Assembly (NCBI GenBank): GCA_039818345.1
Contig: JBCBUC010000002.1
Location: forward strand, 124,001 to 188,000
Reading direction: 5' to 3'
Source: Parvularcula sp039818345
Lineage (GTDB): Bacteria; Pseudomonadota; Alphaproteobacteria; Caulobacterales; Parvularculaceae
DNA: 64,000 nt
Below, in pieces: positions 37,132-46,519 of the stretch. Both the position numbers and the translations under genes were made by a program. Within the stretch, counting starts at the first letter, position 1. The number at the start of each line of letters is the position of its first letter. The notes under the pieces are model-generated. The model made no database searches and had not been told where the DNA came from. It saw only the letters and a list, made by a program, of their open reading frames with translations.

Positions 37132-38181
37132 TTAAATTCCATTGTCTGCAAAATGCTGTGATGAGAATACGGACGTGGACGGCACTTTTTGAAAGCCGAG
37201 CAGGTTTCCGTCAGGGTCGCGGGCGAACACGATCTGCCCACCATCAGCGCTGATGATCTCGGTAACGCTCCGTGCACCGGCTTCAATCAAGCGTTCTCTT
37301 GCGGCTTCAACGCTGTTGACGTCATAGACAATCATGCCAAGGCCAAGCGCATCCAGCGGGCGCGGATCATGGGGCACCTCCGTGGGATGGCTCACATATT
37401 GGGAAATCTCGAGTTCGAGATTTCTTGCCTGAAACCACGCCATCTTGATCTTTGAGCCTTCAAGGCCCGAGACCTTGTCGATATTTTCGCCGGAGAAGCC
37501 ACCGAGCCGCCCAATATAACGGGGGTTGGGCTCGTCAAAGAGGATCGAATAGAACGCAACGGCGCGGTCGAGATCCGGCGTCGCTAGGGCAACATGCCGT
37601 ATACGGTGGGTGTTCTTTGGAGGTTCGTCGAGATCCAGCTGACTGACGTCTACATGCTCGATCTCGAACACCACACCATCGGGGCTGCGCACATAGGCGT
37701 ACTCGACTGGGTTGCGCGGGTTGAGCTGCACCATGTCCGGATCGCCAATGACGGCCGCTCCGCCACGCAGAAATGTTTGGTAGGTCTCGGTCTCTTTGAG
37801 TGCCTGGATGCAAAGATGGGCGATGCCAGGTCCCTGGACGCCCATGGGAGGAGTCGCCTCAGCCGCCGCTGACCGCTCGTCGAATTCGATGAGTTGCACC
37901 TGCGCATTGGCTCCGCGCAGGAGCGTTGTCCGCGCTTCCACCCCCTCGCGTCCAACCAGATCGTCCCAATGAGGACCCGCAAGACGTCGTGGACCTTCGA
38001 CAGGGGTGAGATTGGTGGCCTGATACAGAAGCGCCTCGGAACGATCGAGGTCATTGACCACAATGCTCACATAGTTGACGCCTGTAATGGGTGTGTCCGG
38101 AGGTTCTCTATCTCCGCCAAAGCCGCCGCATGCTGCAAGCGCGAAGGCAAAGGCACATGCTGCAATCCGAGTGCGTATCAC
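37132..38181 (-). CDS. VOC-superfamily (glyoxalase/dioxygenase-fold) lipoprotein
   Basis: A 349-residue protein with a signal peptide ending in the lipobox ALAAC, so it is probably envelope-anchored, which is unusual for this superfamily. Two VOC modules are visible: the first starts at GVNYVSIVVNDLDRSEALLY, the second at RIRHVALATPDLDRAVAFYS and ends with GQIVFARDPDGNLLGFQKV. Possible metal ligands are H in GIAHLCIQ and E in VVFEIEHVD. A GTG start has AAGGA upstream. It is the first gene of the VOC-SDR-PQQ-dehydrogenase operon. Whether it is an enzyme or a binding protein is unknown. Confidence 0.82.
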   Translation of the reverse strand: MIRTRIAACAFAFALAACGGFGGDREPPDTPITGVNYVSIVVNDLDRSEALLYQATNLTPVEGPRRLAGPHWDDLVGREGVEARTTLLRGANAQVQLIEFDERSAAAEATPPMGVQGPGIAHLCIQALKETETYQTFLRGGAAVIGDPDMVQLNPRNPVEYAYVRSPDGVVFEIEHVDVSQLDLDEPPKNTHRIRHVALATPDLDRAVAFYSILFDEPNPRYIGRLGGFSGENIDKVSGLEGSKIKMAWFQARNLELEISQYVSHPTEVPHDPRPLDALGLGMIVYDVNSVEAARERLIEAGARSVTEIISADGGQIVFARDPDGNLLGFQKVPSTSVFSSQHFADNGI

Positions 38182-38306
38182 CTGGTTTTCCTTCCCTAAA
38201 ACGCTCTTTATTGGCGCTCTCTCAGTCAGGCACTAGCTTCTTATTCGCCAAATAGTCAATAAAATGTAGTATACCCCTTGAAGAACGTCGAGGTTTTGCG
38301 GCATTA

Positions 38307-38323
38307 TTGGTCATTATGACAAA
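38307..38323. promoter_or_regulatory. near-palindrome upstream of TonB receptor, candidate TetR operator
   Basis: TTGGTCATTATGACAAA is a 17-bp near-palindrome with one mismatched pair, in the divergent promoter between the VOC-SDR-dehydrogenase operon and the TonB receptor. A TetR gene lies 4 kb away in the same cluster. TTGGTCATT also occurs at 41964 and 45732. Confidence 0.45.
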
Positions 38324-38354
38324 TAGGAGGCGTAAGACCTCCTGGGAGGAAAAT

Positions 38355-40883
38355 GTGAATCGATCGAGCAATCGGGCAGTATCGGTCCTCACACTGAAAG
38401 GTGGGGCATGTCTTGCGGCATTGGCAGCGGGTTTAGGGTCGGCAGTTGCACAAGGCGATGACGATGTGATCATCGTCACAGGGACGAAAAGGCCGACGAC
38501 GTTGCAAGAGACGCCAATTGCCATTTCGGTGGTCGGGGGCGACACGCTTAAAAAAGCAGAAATTCAGGATGCCTTCGACCTGCAGTCCGTTGTCCCGTCA
38601 CTTGTGGTGAGCCAGTCGAGCACAACGGGTAACGCCGGGTTCTCGATCAGGGGTTTTGGGGGCGTTGCCAGCAACGCCGGTATTGAGCCTTCTGTGGGCG
38701 TCTTTATTGATGGTGTTTATCGATCCCGTGCATCGGCACAGATATCAGATCTTGTCGGGATTGACCGTGTGGAGGTCCTCCGTGGTCCTCAGTCCACGCT
38801 GTTTGGTAAGAACGCATCAGTTGGCGTTGTGTCGATCGTTACCAAAGAGCCTGAGTTCGAGCGCGGCGGCGACGTGGCGTTCACCTACGGCAATCTCAAT
38901 GCTGTCCGGATCGATGGCGACTTGACGGGCCCACTCACTGACAAGCTCGCTTACAGAATCTCCGGAAGCTACAACCGCCGTGATGGTTTTGCTGAAAACT
39001 TAGAGACCGGTACGGAGCTTAATGAGCGTAATCGTTGGAGTATTCGGGGTCAGCTCCTCTATAAACCAACTGATGATTTCAGTGCGCGGTTCATTGCGGA
39101 TTATGACAAAATTGATGAGACGTGTTGTTTCACAGGCAACGTGATCAGTGGTCCAACGACCGATGGTTTGATCTCGGCGCTTGGTGATGTGGTCCGGGAA
39201 GATCCGTTTTCGTATGAGACATTTGCGAACTTTGATCCAGAAAACGAGCTAGAGAACTTTGGTGCCTCACTCCACCTTGAGAAGGATGTCGGTTTCGCAT
39301 CGCTCACATCGATTACGGCTTACCGCGAAAACTCGAACCGTGCGACGTTTGATCCTGACACGTCGTCTGCCGATATCGCCAGCAGCTTTAACGACGGTGA
39401 GAGCGATACGTTTACCCAGGAGTTGCGTCTCACGTCGTCGGACTCGAGCTTGCCGATCGACTGGATGGTGGGTGCGTTCTTCTTTGACGAGTCGATCAGT
39501 TTCCCTGGGGAGTTCTTCTATGGTGATGATTTCCGCGTGTTCGCTGATGCGGCCACGGGAAATTCCTTCACGCTCGTTGAGTCGGCACTCGGATTTGCTC
39601 CGGGTACATTTGGCGCATCAGGGACTGGCCCAACAGAAGAGCGAGGCCAAGACAACACGTCGTGGTCATTGTTCGCCACCACGGATTGGGACATCACGAA
39701 CAAACTGACCGCTTCTTTGGGCATCAGCTATATCAATGACGAGAAGGAAGCTTTCTTCCGACAGGACAACACGGACGTCTTCTCCAGCCTCGACTTTGTC
39801 GAGATCGGCTTTGGTCAGGCACTCGCTGGTTTGAGCGTGGATCCCACCGATCCTGCCGCCGTCGCGGCCTTTGCGGCTGCCCAGCCCGATCTTTTCGCGG
39901 CGGTCGTGGCCGGCGCTCAAGATCCGTCGGTGAACACACTTCTTGGCCTCCAACCGTTCCAATTCATTCCTCCGTTTTTGGAGTTTCCGAACGCGGTGGA
40001 GAACGGCAAGTCTGACGATGACAAAGTGACCTACAGCGTCGCCTTATCTTATGACGTTAACAGTGCGATTAATGTTTACGGATCTTATGCCACCGGTTTT
40101 AAGGCAACGTCGTGGAACCTGTCGCGCGACTCTCGTCCGTTTGCGTCGGATTTCATTCCAGGCTCTCCTGTGACCAGTCCGCCTCCATCGGCCATCCGTG
40201 ATGCGGGTCTTGCAGTGCCAAACCTCACGACGGGGACCCGCTTTGCCGGACCCGAGGAAACGGAAGTCTTTGAAATCGGGGCTAAGGTTAGCCTTGACGG
40301 GTTTTACCTCAACCTGGCCCTCTTTGATCAGACCGTGGAAGGGTTTCAGTCCAACGTCTTCCTCGGAACAGGCTTTGCGCTGTCCAATGCTGGCGAACAG
40401 TCGACCCGCGGTGTCGAGGTCGATATGGGTTGGGAAATTGTCAGTGGCCTGAACCTCATCTTCTCGGGTGCGTTCCTTGATCCAGAGTTTGACGATTTCG
40501 CGAACTCACCTGCTGGGGACCTCACAGGAGAGCAGCCCGCTGGTATCTCTGAGGTCACGACCTCGACGACCTTGAGCTACGATTTCACGATCAAGGGACT
40601 TGATGCTTTCGTAAGGGCAGACTGGCAGCACTCCAGTTCGACACCATATACAGATAACGAAGCGCTCCAAGACCTCATTGGGTTTGAACGGGAGTTCGAT
40701 CTTGTCAATGCGTCAGCGGGCGTCGACTTTCCGAATGGTACAAGGTTTACGGTCTGGGGACGGAACATCTTTGATGAAGAGTACATCACGGGTGCGTTCC
40801 CGGCGCTTGTGCAAACCGGCTCGATATCGGGTTTCGTGAACCAGCCAGCCACCTATGGTTTCACCATTCGGCATAGCTTCTGA
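38355..40883 (+). CDS. TonB-dependent outer-membrane receptor
   Basis: An energised outer-membrane importer. The GTG at 38355 is fixed by GGGAGG six bases upstream. The signal peptide ends near SAVAQ, followed by a TonB box DDVIIVTGTK and the plug (FSIRGFGGVASNAG, GVFIDGVYRSRASAQ, VEVLRGPQSTLFGKNASVGVVSIVT). The barrel ends in RHSF with terminal Phe. The type resembles receptors for large or aromatic/terpenoid substrates in sphingomonad- and hyphomonad-like bacteria rather than siderophore receptors, but the ligand is not known. It is divergent from the VOC-SDR-dehydrogenase operon. Confidence 0.93.
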   Translation: MNRSSNRAVSVLTLKGGACLAALAAGLGSAVAQGDDDVIIVTGTKRPTTLQETPIAISVVGGDTLKKAEIQDAFDLQSVVPSLVVSQSSTTGNAGFSIRGFGGVASNAGIEPSVGVFIDGVYRSRASAQISDLVGIDRVEVLRGPQSTLFGKNASVGVVSIVTKEPEFERGGDVAFTYGNLNAVRIDGDLTGPLTDKLAYRISGSYNRRDGFAENLETGTELNERNRWSIRGQLLYKPTDDFSARFIADYDKIDETCCFTGNVISGPTTDGLISALGDVVREDPFSYETFANFDPENELENFGASLHLEKDVGFASLTSITAYRENSNRATFDPDTSSADIASSFNDGESDTFTQELRLTSSDSSLPIDWMVGAFFFDESISFPGEFFYGDDFRVFADAATGNSFTLVESALGFAPGTFGASGTGPTEERGQDNTSWSLFATTDWDITNKLTASLGISYINDEKEAFFRQDNTDVFSSLDFVEIGFGQALAGLSVDPTDPAAVAAFAAAQPDLFAAVVAGAQDPSVNTLLGLQPFQFIPPFLEFPNAVENGKSDDDKVTYSVALSYDVNSAINVYGSYATGFKATSWNLSRDSRPFASDFIPGSPVTSPPPSAIRDAGLAVPNLTTGTRFAGPEETEVFEIGAKVSLDGFYLNLALFDQTVEGFQSNVFLGTGFALSNAGEQSTRGVEVDMGWEIVSGLNLIFSGAFLDPEFDDFANSPAGDLTGEQPAGISEVTTSTTLSYDFTIKGLDAFVRADWQHSSSTPYTDNEALQDLIGFEREFDLVNASAGVDFPNGTRFTVWGRNIFDEEYITGAFPALVQTGSISGFVNQPATYGFTIRHSF

Positions 40884-40892
40884 AGCGACTTA

Positions 40893-40932
40893 GCTGAGCA
40901 CGACGGTTTCCTCCCGATCCCTGCTGCTCAGC
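40893..40932. terminator. inverted repeat between convergent genes
   Basis: GCTGAGCA and TGCTCAGC form an 8-bp stem with a 24-base loop, lying exactly between two convergent stop codons. There is no T-run, so a role as a bidirectional terminator is only likely by position. Confidence 0.35.
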
Positions 40933-40933
40933 G

Positions 40934-41971
40934 TCATCTGGCGACGTCAATGAAGCCCATGATAGCTTCGTTGACGTCGTCGCGTCTTTCCATATGCGGC
41001 CAATGACCGCTGTCGGGAAAGGACAGAAGTGTCACGTCATCAGAAAGCTGAGAGATCATGTTGATCGCGGAGTCAGAGATGATCGGATCGTTCTCTCCCC
41101 AGATGAACAAAACAGGAGCTTCAATCCTCGCGTCTTGGTGCGGCCAGTACGAACTGGCGACGATGTCATCGGGGCTAGGAATGTTAGCGCGGTACCAGTT
41201 GATATGGGCATTGAGGCGTTTGGGACTTTTCAGTGCTACCCTGAAAACCTCTCCTTCGCTGCGGCTTATCGCACCTGTCGAGACCAATGGTGCGTACGCA
41301 GAGTCATAGACTCTATTGGTGGCTCCAAGAACTGTGAGGAGGGGAGGGTTGGCACGCTTGAGAAGCTCAACATACGCGAAGCGATCGGCCTCTGTTGGGC
41401 CTTGTGATATCAGCTCCAAGATCACCGTTTGGGGTGGCCCACTCATCGCTGTCACTGTTTGAACGCGGCCGGGGTGACGTTGGGCAATCCCGAGTGCCAG
41501 CGCGGCACCCCAGTCGTGACCGACGATATGCACTTGGCTTACACCTTTTTCGTCGAGCAATGCATTGATATGGGCGCTAAGCTTTTCAAGCGTATACGCA
41601 TCAACAGAGTTTGGTGCGCTCGACTTACCCACGCCAAGTCCATCGATGGCGATCACGTGAAAATCGCGTGCTAAGTGCCGCATCTGATGATTGAGTGACA
41701 GCCAGAACGATGGAAATCCGTGTAAAAAAAGAACAGTCTCTCCATCTCCAGCTTCTACATAGTGCAGTTGATGTCCTGCGAACTCAAAGTATCCTTCATC
41801 AAATTGGGTACTGCCCAAATTTTGACCATTGATGTACGTAACAGCGGGGTCAGGTTGATTGGTGTGAAGGCATATAGGAGCCGCGCTCCATAAAAATAAT
41901 GAGCACACGGTTAAACCGAGTAGAGTAGCAATCGTCACGAATATTTTAGCGATCGTTCCTCGTTTGGTCAT
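40934..41971 (-). CDS. membrane-anchored alpha/beta hydrolase, epoxide hydrolase-like
   Basis: An alpha/beta hydrolase with an N-terminal hydrophobic segment (about 8-30) that anchors or exports it. The epoxide-hydrolase-like order is HGFPS oxyanion loop (84-88), nucleophile D153 in VGHDWGAAL, acid in GENDPI (about 298) and H323 in GHWPHME. Asp as nucleophile fits epoxide hydrolases or haloalkane dehalogenases rather than esterases. Its ATG lies 26 bases inside the end of the TetR gene, so the two are cotranscribed and probably coregulated with the TonB receptor cluster. Confidence 0.9.
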   Translation of the reverse strand: MTKRGTIAKIFVTIATLLGLTVCSLFLWSAAPICLHTNQPDPAVTYINGQNLGSTQFDEGYFEFAGHQLHYVEAGDGETVLFLHGFPSFWLSLNHQMRHLARDFHVIAIDGLGVGKSSAPNSVDAYTLEKLSAHINALLDEKGVSQVHIVGHDWGAALALGIAQRHPGRVQTVTAMSGPPQTVILELISQGPTEADRFAYVELLKRANPPLLTVLGATNRVYDSAYAPLVSTGAISRSEGEVFRVALKSPKRLNAHINWYRANIPSPDDIVASSYWPHQDARIEAPVLFIWGENDPIISDSAINMISQLSDDVTLLSFPDSGHWPHMERRDDVNEAIMGFIDVAR

Positions 41972-42605
41972 TCCGTTTTCGCCTGAGTTTTTTTCTTTTA
42001 ATAAGATAGTCGTTTTTGACCATCACGACAGAGCCAATGATCATCGATACTGCGATATCCTCAACTTCTTGCAAAGTCATCTCTCGCGTCAACAAATACT
42101 GACCGGCAGCAGCGGGCAGTCCATACGATATGTCCGTGGCCGCTCGCGCGAGGTCCATCGGCAGATCAAAATTGTTCGCAACAACGGGAGCAAGATAGTC
42201 AACCGACGCTGAGCGTCCATACTGCGTCGGGTCATCCGTGTCCGAAATACTTGGTTCTGATTGAAGGCGTTCGATGATCAGGCCGCGCTCGTCAATATAG
42301 GCCAGGTACTCGTGGGTTACGCTCCGGACAAGGTCTTCAAAAGTCTCCGCTGCCTTGGCGGCCTCGTACTGGCGTTCACGCAAAGTCTTTAATTCGCGTT
42401 CAAGGAGCTCCTTTAAAAGGTCTGTCAAGCTATCGAAGTAATTGTAGACCAGAGACTTGCTGACACCACAGCTCTGGGCGACTTGATCCATTGTGATAGC
42501 GGAAACGCCATTCTCCTCAATGAGATCGGCCACTTCGTCGAGGATCATCGAGCGGCGCACCTCAGGACTGTATCGGCGACGTGGGGTCGGAGCAGATTTT
42601 GTCAT
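41946..42605 (-). CDS. TetR-family transcriptional regulator
   Basis: A one-component repressor. The N-terminal helix-turn-helix covers about residues 15-62 (ILDEVADLIEENGVSAITMDQVAQSCGVSKSLVYNYFDSLTDLL); the rest is an all-helical ligand-binding domain. The C-terminus is very basic (KRKKLRRKRNDQ). It overlaps the hydrolase gene by 26 bases. Its own upstream region (42606-42710) contains the palindrome TTTGGCCAAA at 42698-42707 and GTCATTGAACC at 42673. It is the likely regulator of the 33.9-42 kb catabolic block. Confidence 0.92.
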   Translation of the reverse strand: MTKSAPTPRRRYSPEVRRSMILDEVADLIEENGVSAITMDQVAQSCGVSKSLVYNYFDSLTDLLKELLERELKTLRERQYEAAKAAETFEDLVRSVTHEYLAYIDERGLIIERLQSEPSISDTDDPTQYGRSASVDYLAPVVANNFDLPMDLARAATDISYGLPAAAGQYLLTREMTLQEVEDIAVSMIIGSVVMVKNDYLIKRKKLRRKRNDQTRNDR

Positions 42606-42805
42606 ACTGCAAGATGCCGTGTTGCGCGCCCGGATGCCAGCGTCTCAACCTTGTAAGGGCGCGGCTTACTACGTCATTGAACCTGTTGGTTGAGCGATTT
42701 GGCCAAACTCTAGATCGGGAGGGGATGGCTCTTGTGCTGAGCAATATTCATGGCGGTGATCTGCTGGGTGCCAGGTTTTTTGAAAATTAGCGCTTTGTCG
42801 ATGAT

Positions 42806-45703
42806 TTAGCGCTCACCAACTCTGTTCAGCGCCGCGATTTGGGGGTCGTCCGCTGAGAACAGCGAAGACAACACGATTAATGCGGCCTGCGCATCTTTCT
42901 TTGCATCCGAGACTTCCCCAAGTTCAGCGCGGGAGAGGGCTTTCTCTCCTACCGCCCGGGCGATCATGAAGTGGTCATCGGGTAGGTTGGACAAACCCCA
43001 CTCGATTGCTTGGTCTGCGAGGGACGCAGCGAGCACCGCGTCTCCAGAGCGCCGATAGTGTCTACTAGCATCTGTCAGTAACAAGATGGGTATTGAGCCA
43101 TCTTCACCTGATGGGTTGGCCAACTCGTCCAAAAGCGGTGAGAACAGATCATCGGCTTCATCGTATCGCTCAATCCTGCTCAATAGAGCGGCAAGGGATT
43201 GCTGCGCGGTCCTGTGAATAGAGGCGGGCAGTTCGTTACGCTTTTCAACGACGGACCGCAAAATCGCCTCTGCTTCGTCAAAGCGGTTTAAAAGTGTGAG
43301 TGCGTCGCCTTGGGCAGTTTTAACCGTGTACGTTACGTAGTGTTCTGGTCCAAAAACTGTGCTAGCGAAATCAACCAAGGGTTCAAGGTCGTGAAAGCCC
43401 CCCTCTGGGTCGCCCGCCTTGGTCCGAATGACGCCAAGTGCTCGGCGGGAGATGAGATAGTGAGGTGTTTCTGCCCACTGGCTTCCCTCGAGCAGCGAGA
43501 CGGCTTCCTCACCAAGCGCAATGGCTTCGTCGAACCTTCCCATGTTCGATGCCGTGAACGCAGCGAGCGCCATGTGGCGCATCAACTGCGGGTTTTCGTC
43601 TGTCCAAATCTCCCGGGCACGCTCCAATGCGATTTTCGCATATTGATCCGCTAGCGGATAACCTCCGACGCGAAGCGCCGTCGCGGCGAGGTTGGAGTGA
43701 CGCACGACGGTATCGGGGTGCAATGGCCCGATGACGACGTCAGATATCTCTGCGATGTCCTGGCCGATGACCAACGCGTCCCGTGTCCGGCCCGTCGTCG
43801 ACAGCGCGTTGCTGTAGTCACCGAGAACAACTAGGAGATCATTTGTAGGTGGTTGGCCGTCAATTTCGAGCGTCTCGCGAGCGTCGAGAAGAACTGGTAT
43901 GGCCTCTTCGAACCGTCCGATATCGGTCAATGTCGAGCCCAGTGTGCCGAGAGTTCGTCCGTACAATTGCGGGTCACTGAATGCTCCATCTTCGTGGAGT
44001 TGAAGAGCAGCGCGTGCTTGCTTCTCTGCTTCGACGAAACGCGCCGCAACGCGGAGGCTTTCTGCATAAAGCCTCAAAGATCCAGCAACTATGTGAGGAT
44101 CAACATCTGGTTGATCCTCCAAGATCTCGACGCTCCGTTGCTGCAGTTCCAAGCTTCGGTCTTTGTCTCCAATTGCAGAGTAGCTGACGCCCATCACCCG
44201 AAGCAATTCGGCTTGTAATATTGGTTGATCCGTCAGCTGATTGATATCGGCGACACCTACGTTGAGAAGTTCGAGCGCTGTGATTTCTTCGCCTTGCGCA
44301 CGTACTGGTGATGCGCTCTCGAAAAGGTCCGTCAAGAACTGAGACACCTCATTGGACCGCGACGCCGCGCGTTGCGCGTCAAGGGCCGCCTGAACGGCTT
44401 GATTTCTCTCGTCAGTCAGACGCGCAGTATAGTACGTGTTGAGAGCGAACAGGCCGAGCAACACCGCAGCTGCAGCGGTGAGCGGCTTGGCCTGCCGTAG
44501 AGCAAACTTCCTCGCTTTATAGACCCAGTCATCGCCAGCAGCTTCGACCGGTTCGTGACGCAAGAACCGTCCGAGGTCTTCTGCCAACGCGCGGGCACTC
44601 GGATACCGTCGCTCAGGCTCTTTTTGCAGGCACCTGACGACGATGTTGTCGAGATCGCCGGCAAGCGTTTGGCGTAGGCGGGAGACGGACATCGATCTGT
44701 TGCGGCCCAGCTGTTCGACCGAGCAAGATGGGTTGGACCCGTCCGAATGGGCTGCTCTTATGATTGCGGTGCTTGGTTTGGCGGGCTCTTGATCGAGGAT
44801 AGCGCTTTCAAGGTCGCGCGGCTTCGAGACTTTGTCGCCATAGGGCGACCGACCGACCAGCAGTGTGAACAGCACCACGCCGAGCGAGTAGACGTCGCTG
44901 GCCACTGATATCGGCTCTCCGCGCAGCTGTTCTGGGCTGGCGTATTCTGGTGTCAGGACGCGAGCATCTGTAGCGGTCAAGCCAGCACCTGCGTCTGTGC
45001 TCGGATCGATCAGTCGAGCAATCCCAAAATCTAAGAGCTTTGGAACTCCGTCCTTGTCCACAAGTATGTTGCTGGGTTTCAGATCGCGATGCACAACCAA
45101 ATTTCGGTGCGCATAATCAACCGCCTCGCATACTCTTTGAAAAAGCCGTATGCGATCGATCACATTCAAATTTTGCTCATCGCAGTGAGCATCGATGCTG
45201 ATACCATCAATGTACTGCATAACCAAGTAGGGCACTTGATCGCTGGTTTCTCCGCCATCAATCAATGTTGCGATGTTCGGATGGTTGAGTGATGCGAGGA
45301 TCTGACGTTCGGATCGAAACCGCTCGATTGATACCGGGCTTAGCAAGGGGTTCGACATCACTTTGATGGCGGCCGACTGCGCGTAGCTCTCGTCCGTGCG
45401 TTCAGCCAAGAAGACGGCGCCCATCCCGCCAGAGCCAATTCGTTCTTTGACCGTGTAAGCACCCAGCGAACGGCCAACCCAGGGGTCTGAAAGCTCCCCA
45501 GCCAATTCACGAACAGTATCAACGATTGATGATTGGATCGTGTCTCCACCGCTGGCATCAGCACGCAGTAAAGCACGTAACTTGTCAGCAAGCGGTCTGT
45601 GCACCTCGGAAAACTCTCTGATAAATGTATCGCGTGCTCTACCGTCGAGGCTCACCGCTGTTGCGAAAGCTTCTTCCAGTATCAGTTGATCAGCATCCGC
45701 CAT
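42806..45703 (-). CDS. membrane Ser/Thr protein kinase with C-terminal helical repeats
   Basis: A eukaryotic-type kinase of 965 residues. An N-terminal extension (1-80) precedes the kinase domain: glycine loop IGSGGMGAVF (89-98), K114 in AAIKVM, H205-R206-D207 in HRDLKPSN, DFG 225-227 and YASPEQLRGEPIS. A membrane helix lies near 415-436 (TAAAAVLLGLFALNTYY). The C-terminal half is a tetratricopeptide-like array, probably a periplasmic sensor. An ECF sigma factor gene lies directly upstream on the same strand, 55 bases away. In Vibrio a kinase (PknT) phosphorylates the adjacent ECF43 factor EcfP; the same relation is likely here. Confidence 0.93.
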   Translation of the reverse strand: MADADQLILEEAFATAVSLDGRARDTFIREFSEVHRPLADKLRALLRADASGGDTIQSSIVDTVRELAGELSDPWVGRSLGAYTVKERIGSGGMGAVFLAERTDESYAQSAAIKVMSNPLLSPVSIERFRSERQILASLNHPNIATLIDGGETSDQVPYLVMQYIDGISIDAHCDEQNLNVIDRIRLFQRVCEAVDYAHRNLVVHRDLKPSNILVDKDGVPKLLDFGIARLIDPSTDAGAGLTATDARVLTPEYASPEQLRGEPISVASDVYSLGVVLFTLLVGRSPYGDKVSKPRDLESAILDQEPAKPSTAIIRAAHSDGSNPSCSVEQLGRNRSMSVSRLRQTLAGDLDNIVVRCLQKEPERRYPSARALAEDLGRFLRHEPVEAAGDDWVYKARKFALRQAKPLTAAAAVLLGLFALNTYYTARLTDERNQAVQAALDAQRAASRSNEVSQFLTDLFESASPVRAQGEEITALELLNVGVADINQLTDQPILQAELLRVMGVSYSAIGDKDRSLELQQRSVEILEDQPDVDPHIVAGSLRLYAESLRVAARFVEAEKQARAALQLHEDGAFSDPQLYGRTLGTLGSTLTDIGRFEEAIPVLLDARETLEIDGQPPTNDLLVVLGDYSNALSTTGRTRDALVIGQDIAEISDVVIGPLHPDTVVRHSNLAATALRVGGYPLADQYAKIALERAREIWTDENPQLMRHMALAAFTASNMGRFDEAIALGEEAVSLLEGSQWAETPHYLISRRALGVIRTKAGDPEGGFHDLEPLVDFASTVFGPEHYVTYTVKTAQGDALTLLNRFDEAEAILRSVVEKRNELPASIHRTAQQSLAALLSRIERYDEADDLFSPLLDELANPSGEDGSIPILLLTDASRHYRRSGDAVLAASLADQAIEWGLSNLPDDHFMIARAVGEKALSRAELGEVSDAKKDAQAALIVLSSLFSADDPQIAALNRVGER

Positions 45704-45721
45704 GGAAAATGTCCGCGACCT

Positions 45722-45738
45722 TGACCGTCAATTGGTCA
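45722..45738. promoter_or_regulatory. inverted GGTCA half-sites before the kinase gene
   Basis: TGACC-N7-GGTCA lies in the 55-base gap between the ECF sigma gene and the kinase gene, 19 bases from the kinase start. It may be an operator or part of an internal promoter. Confidence 0.3.
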
Positions 45739-45758
45739 TTGAACCGATTGATCCATCG

Positions 45759-46325
45759 TTATACGTTATTCTGCAAATAGTCTTTCAACCATGCCCTTGC
45801 AAAGCGCAGTTCTCGACCAATTGTGCTGACCGATGATCCCACAGCGACAGACATTTCTTCTGTTGTCAAACCACCAAAGTACTGAAACTCGATCAGTTGA
45901 GCCTTTCTCGGGTCTTGAGCCGACAACGCATTGAGAGCGGTTTCCAAATCCAGCAACATGACGTCTGCTTCGCTGGCTGGTGTGGATGACTCATCTAGCG
46001 TGACGCGAATGTCGTTCCCTCCACGTTTCAGTGCATTGCGTTTCTCCGCGTAGTCGATCAGCAGTCGCCTCATGTTCCGTGCAGCGATCGCGTAGAAGTG
46101 AGCGCGGTCTTGCCAGTCCACGTCGGCATCGACGAGCCGCGCAAAAGCCTCGTGCACAAGCGCAGTCGGCTGAAGGGTGTGCCCTTGCCGTTCTGAGCGA
46201 AACAGCCGCCCAGCGATTCGGCGGAGCTCTTCGTAAACAAGCGGTGCAAGGTCGTTGCCAGCCTGTTCATCGCCGTTCGACCAAGCTTTGAGGAACGAAG
46301 TGACGTTTACGTCGTCATTTATCAT
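45759..46325 (-). CDS. ECF sigma factor (ECF43-like, PF07638 type)
   Basis: An extracytoplasmic-function sigma factor of 188 residues. Region 2 has APLVYEELRRIAGRLFRSERQGHTLQPTALVHEAFARL, the signature of the kinase-linked group, then HFYAIAARNMRRLLIDYA. Region 4 is FGGLTTEEMSVAVGSSVSTIGRELRFARAWL. No anti-sigma factor is adjacent; the following gene is a Ser/Thr kinase, so activation by phosphorylation is likely. The ATG at 46325 is preferred over a TTG at 46382; a GAGAGGG lies about 13 bases upstream. Confidence 0.93.
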   Translation of the reverse strand: MINDDVNVTSFLKAWSNGDEQAGNDLAPLVYEELRRIAGRLFRSERQGHTLQPTALVHEAFARLVDADVDWQDRAHFYAIAARNMRRLLIDYAEKRNALKRGGNDIRVTLDESSTPASEADVMLLDLETALNALSAQDPRKAQLIEFQYFGGLTTEEMSVAVGSSVSTIGRELRFARAWLKDYLQNNV

Positions 46326-46375
46326 CTGTTTGCACGTGCCCTCTCCGGTCGGGATGAGATGCTGAGCCGACGGTA

Positions 46376-46390
46376 CGGTCAATGTGACCG
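46376..46390. promoter_or_regulatory. 15-bp palindrome upstream of the ECF gene
   Basis: CGGTCA-ATG-TGACCG is a perfect palindrome with 6-bp arms, about 50 bases upstream of the ECF start, in the divergent region shared with the glycine-rich protein gene. It is a candidate operator controlling one or both genes. Confidence 0.5.
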
Positions 46391-46519
46391 CTGCAAAAGA
46401 CTTTGGTCGTGATAAAAAAGTCTGACCGAAATCCGGGGCATTTCCCGCTTCTCAATGTGAAGGGCCCCGCGACCAAGCTGCGCGGCTCCAAGAGATGTTG
46501 AAAAACGAGGGCGGGTAAA

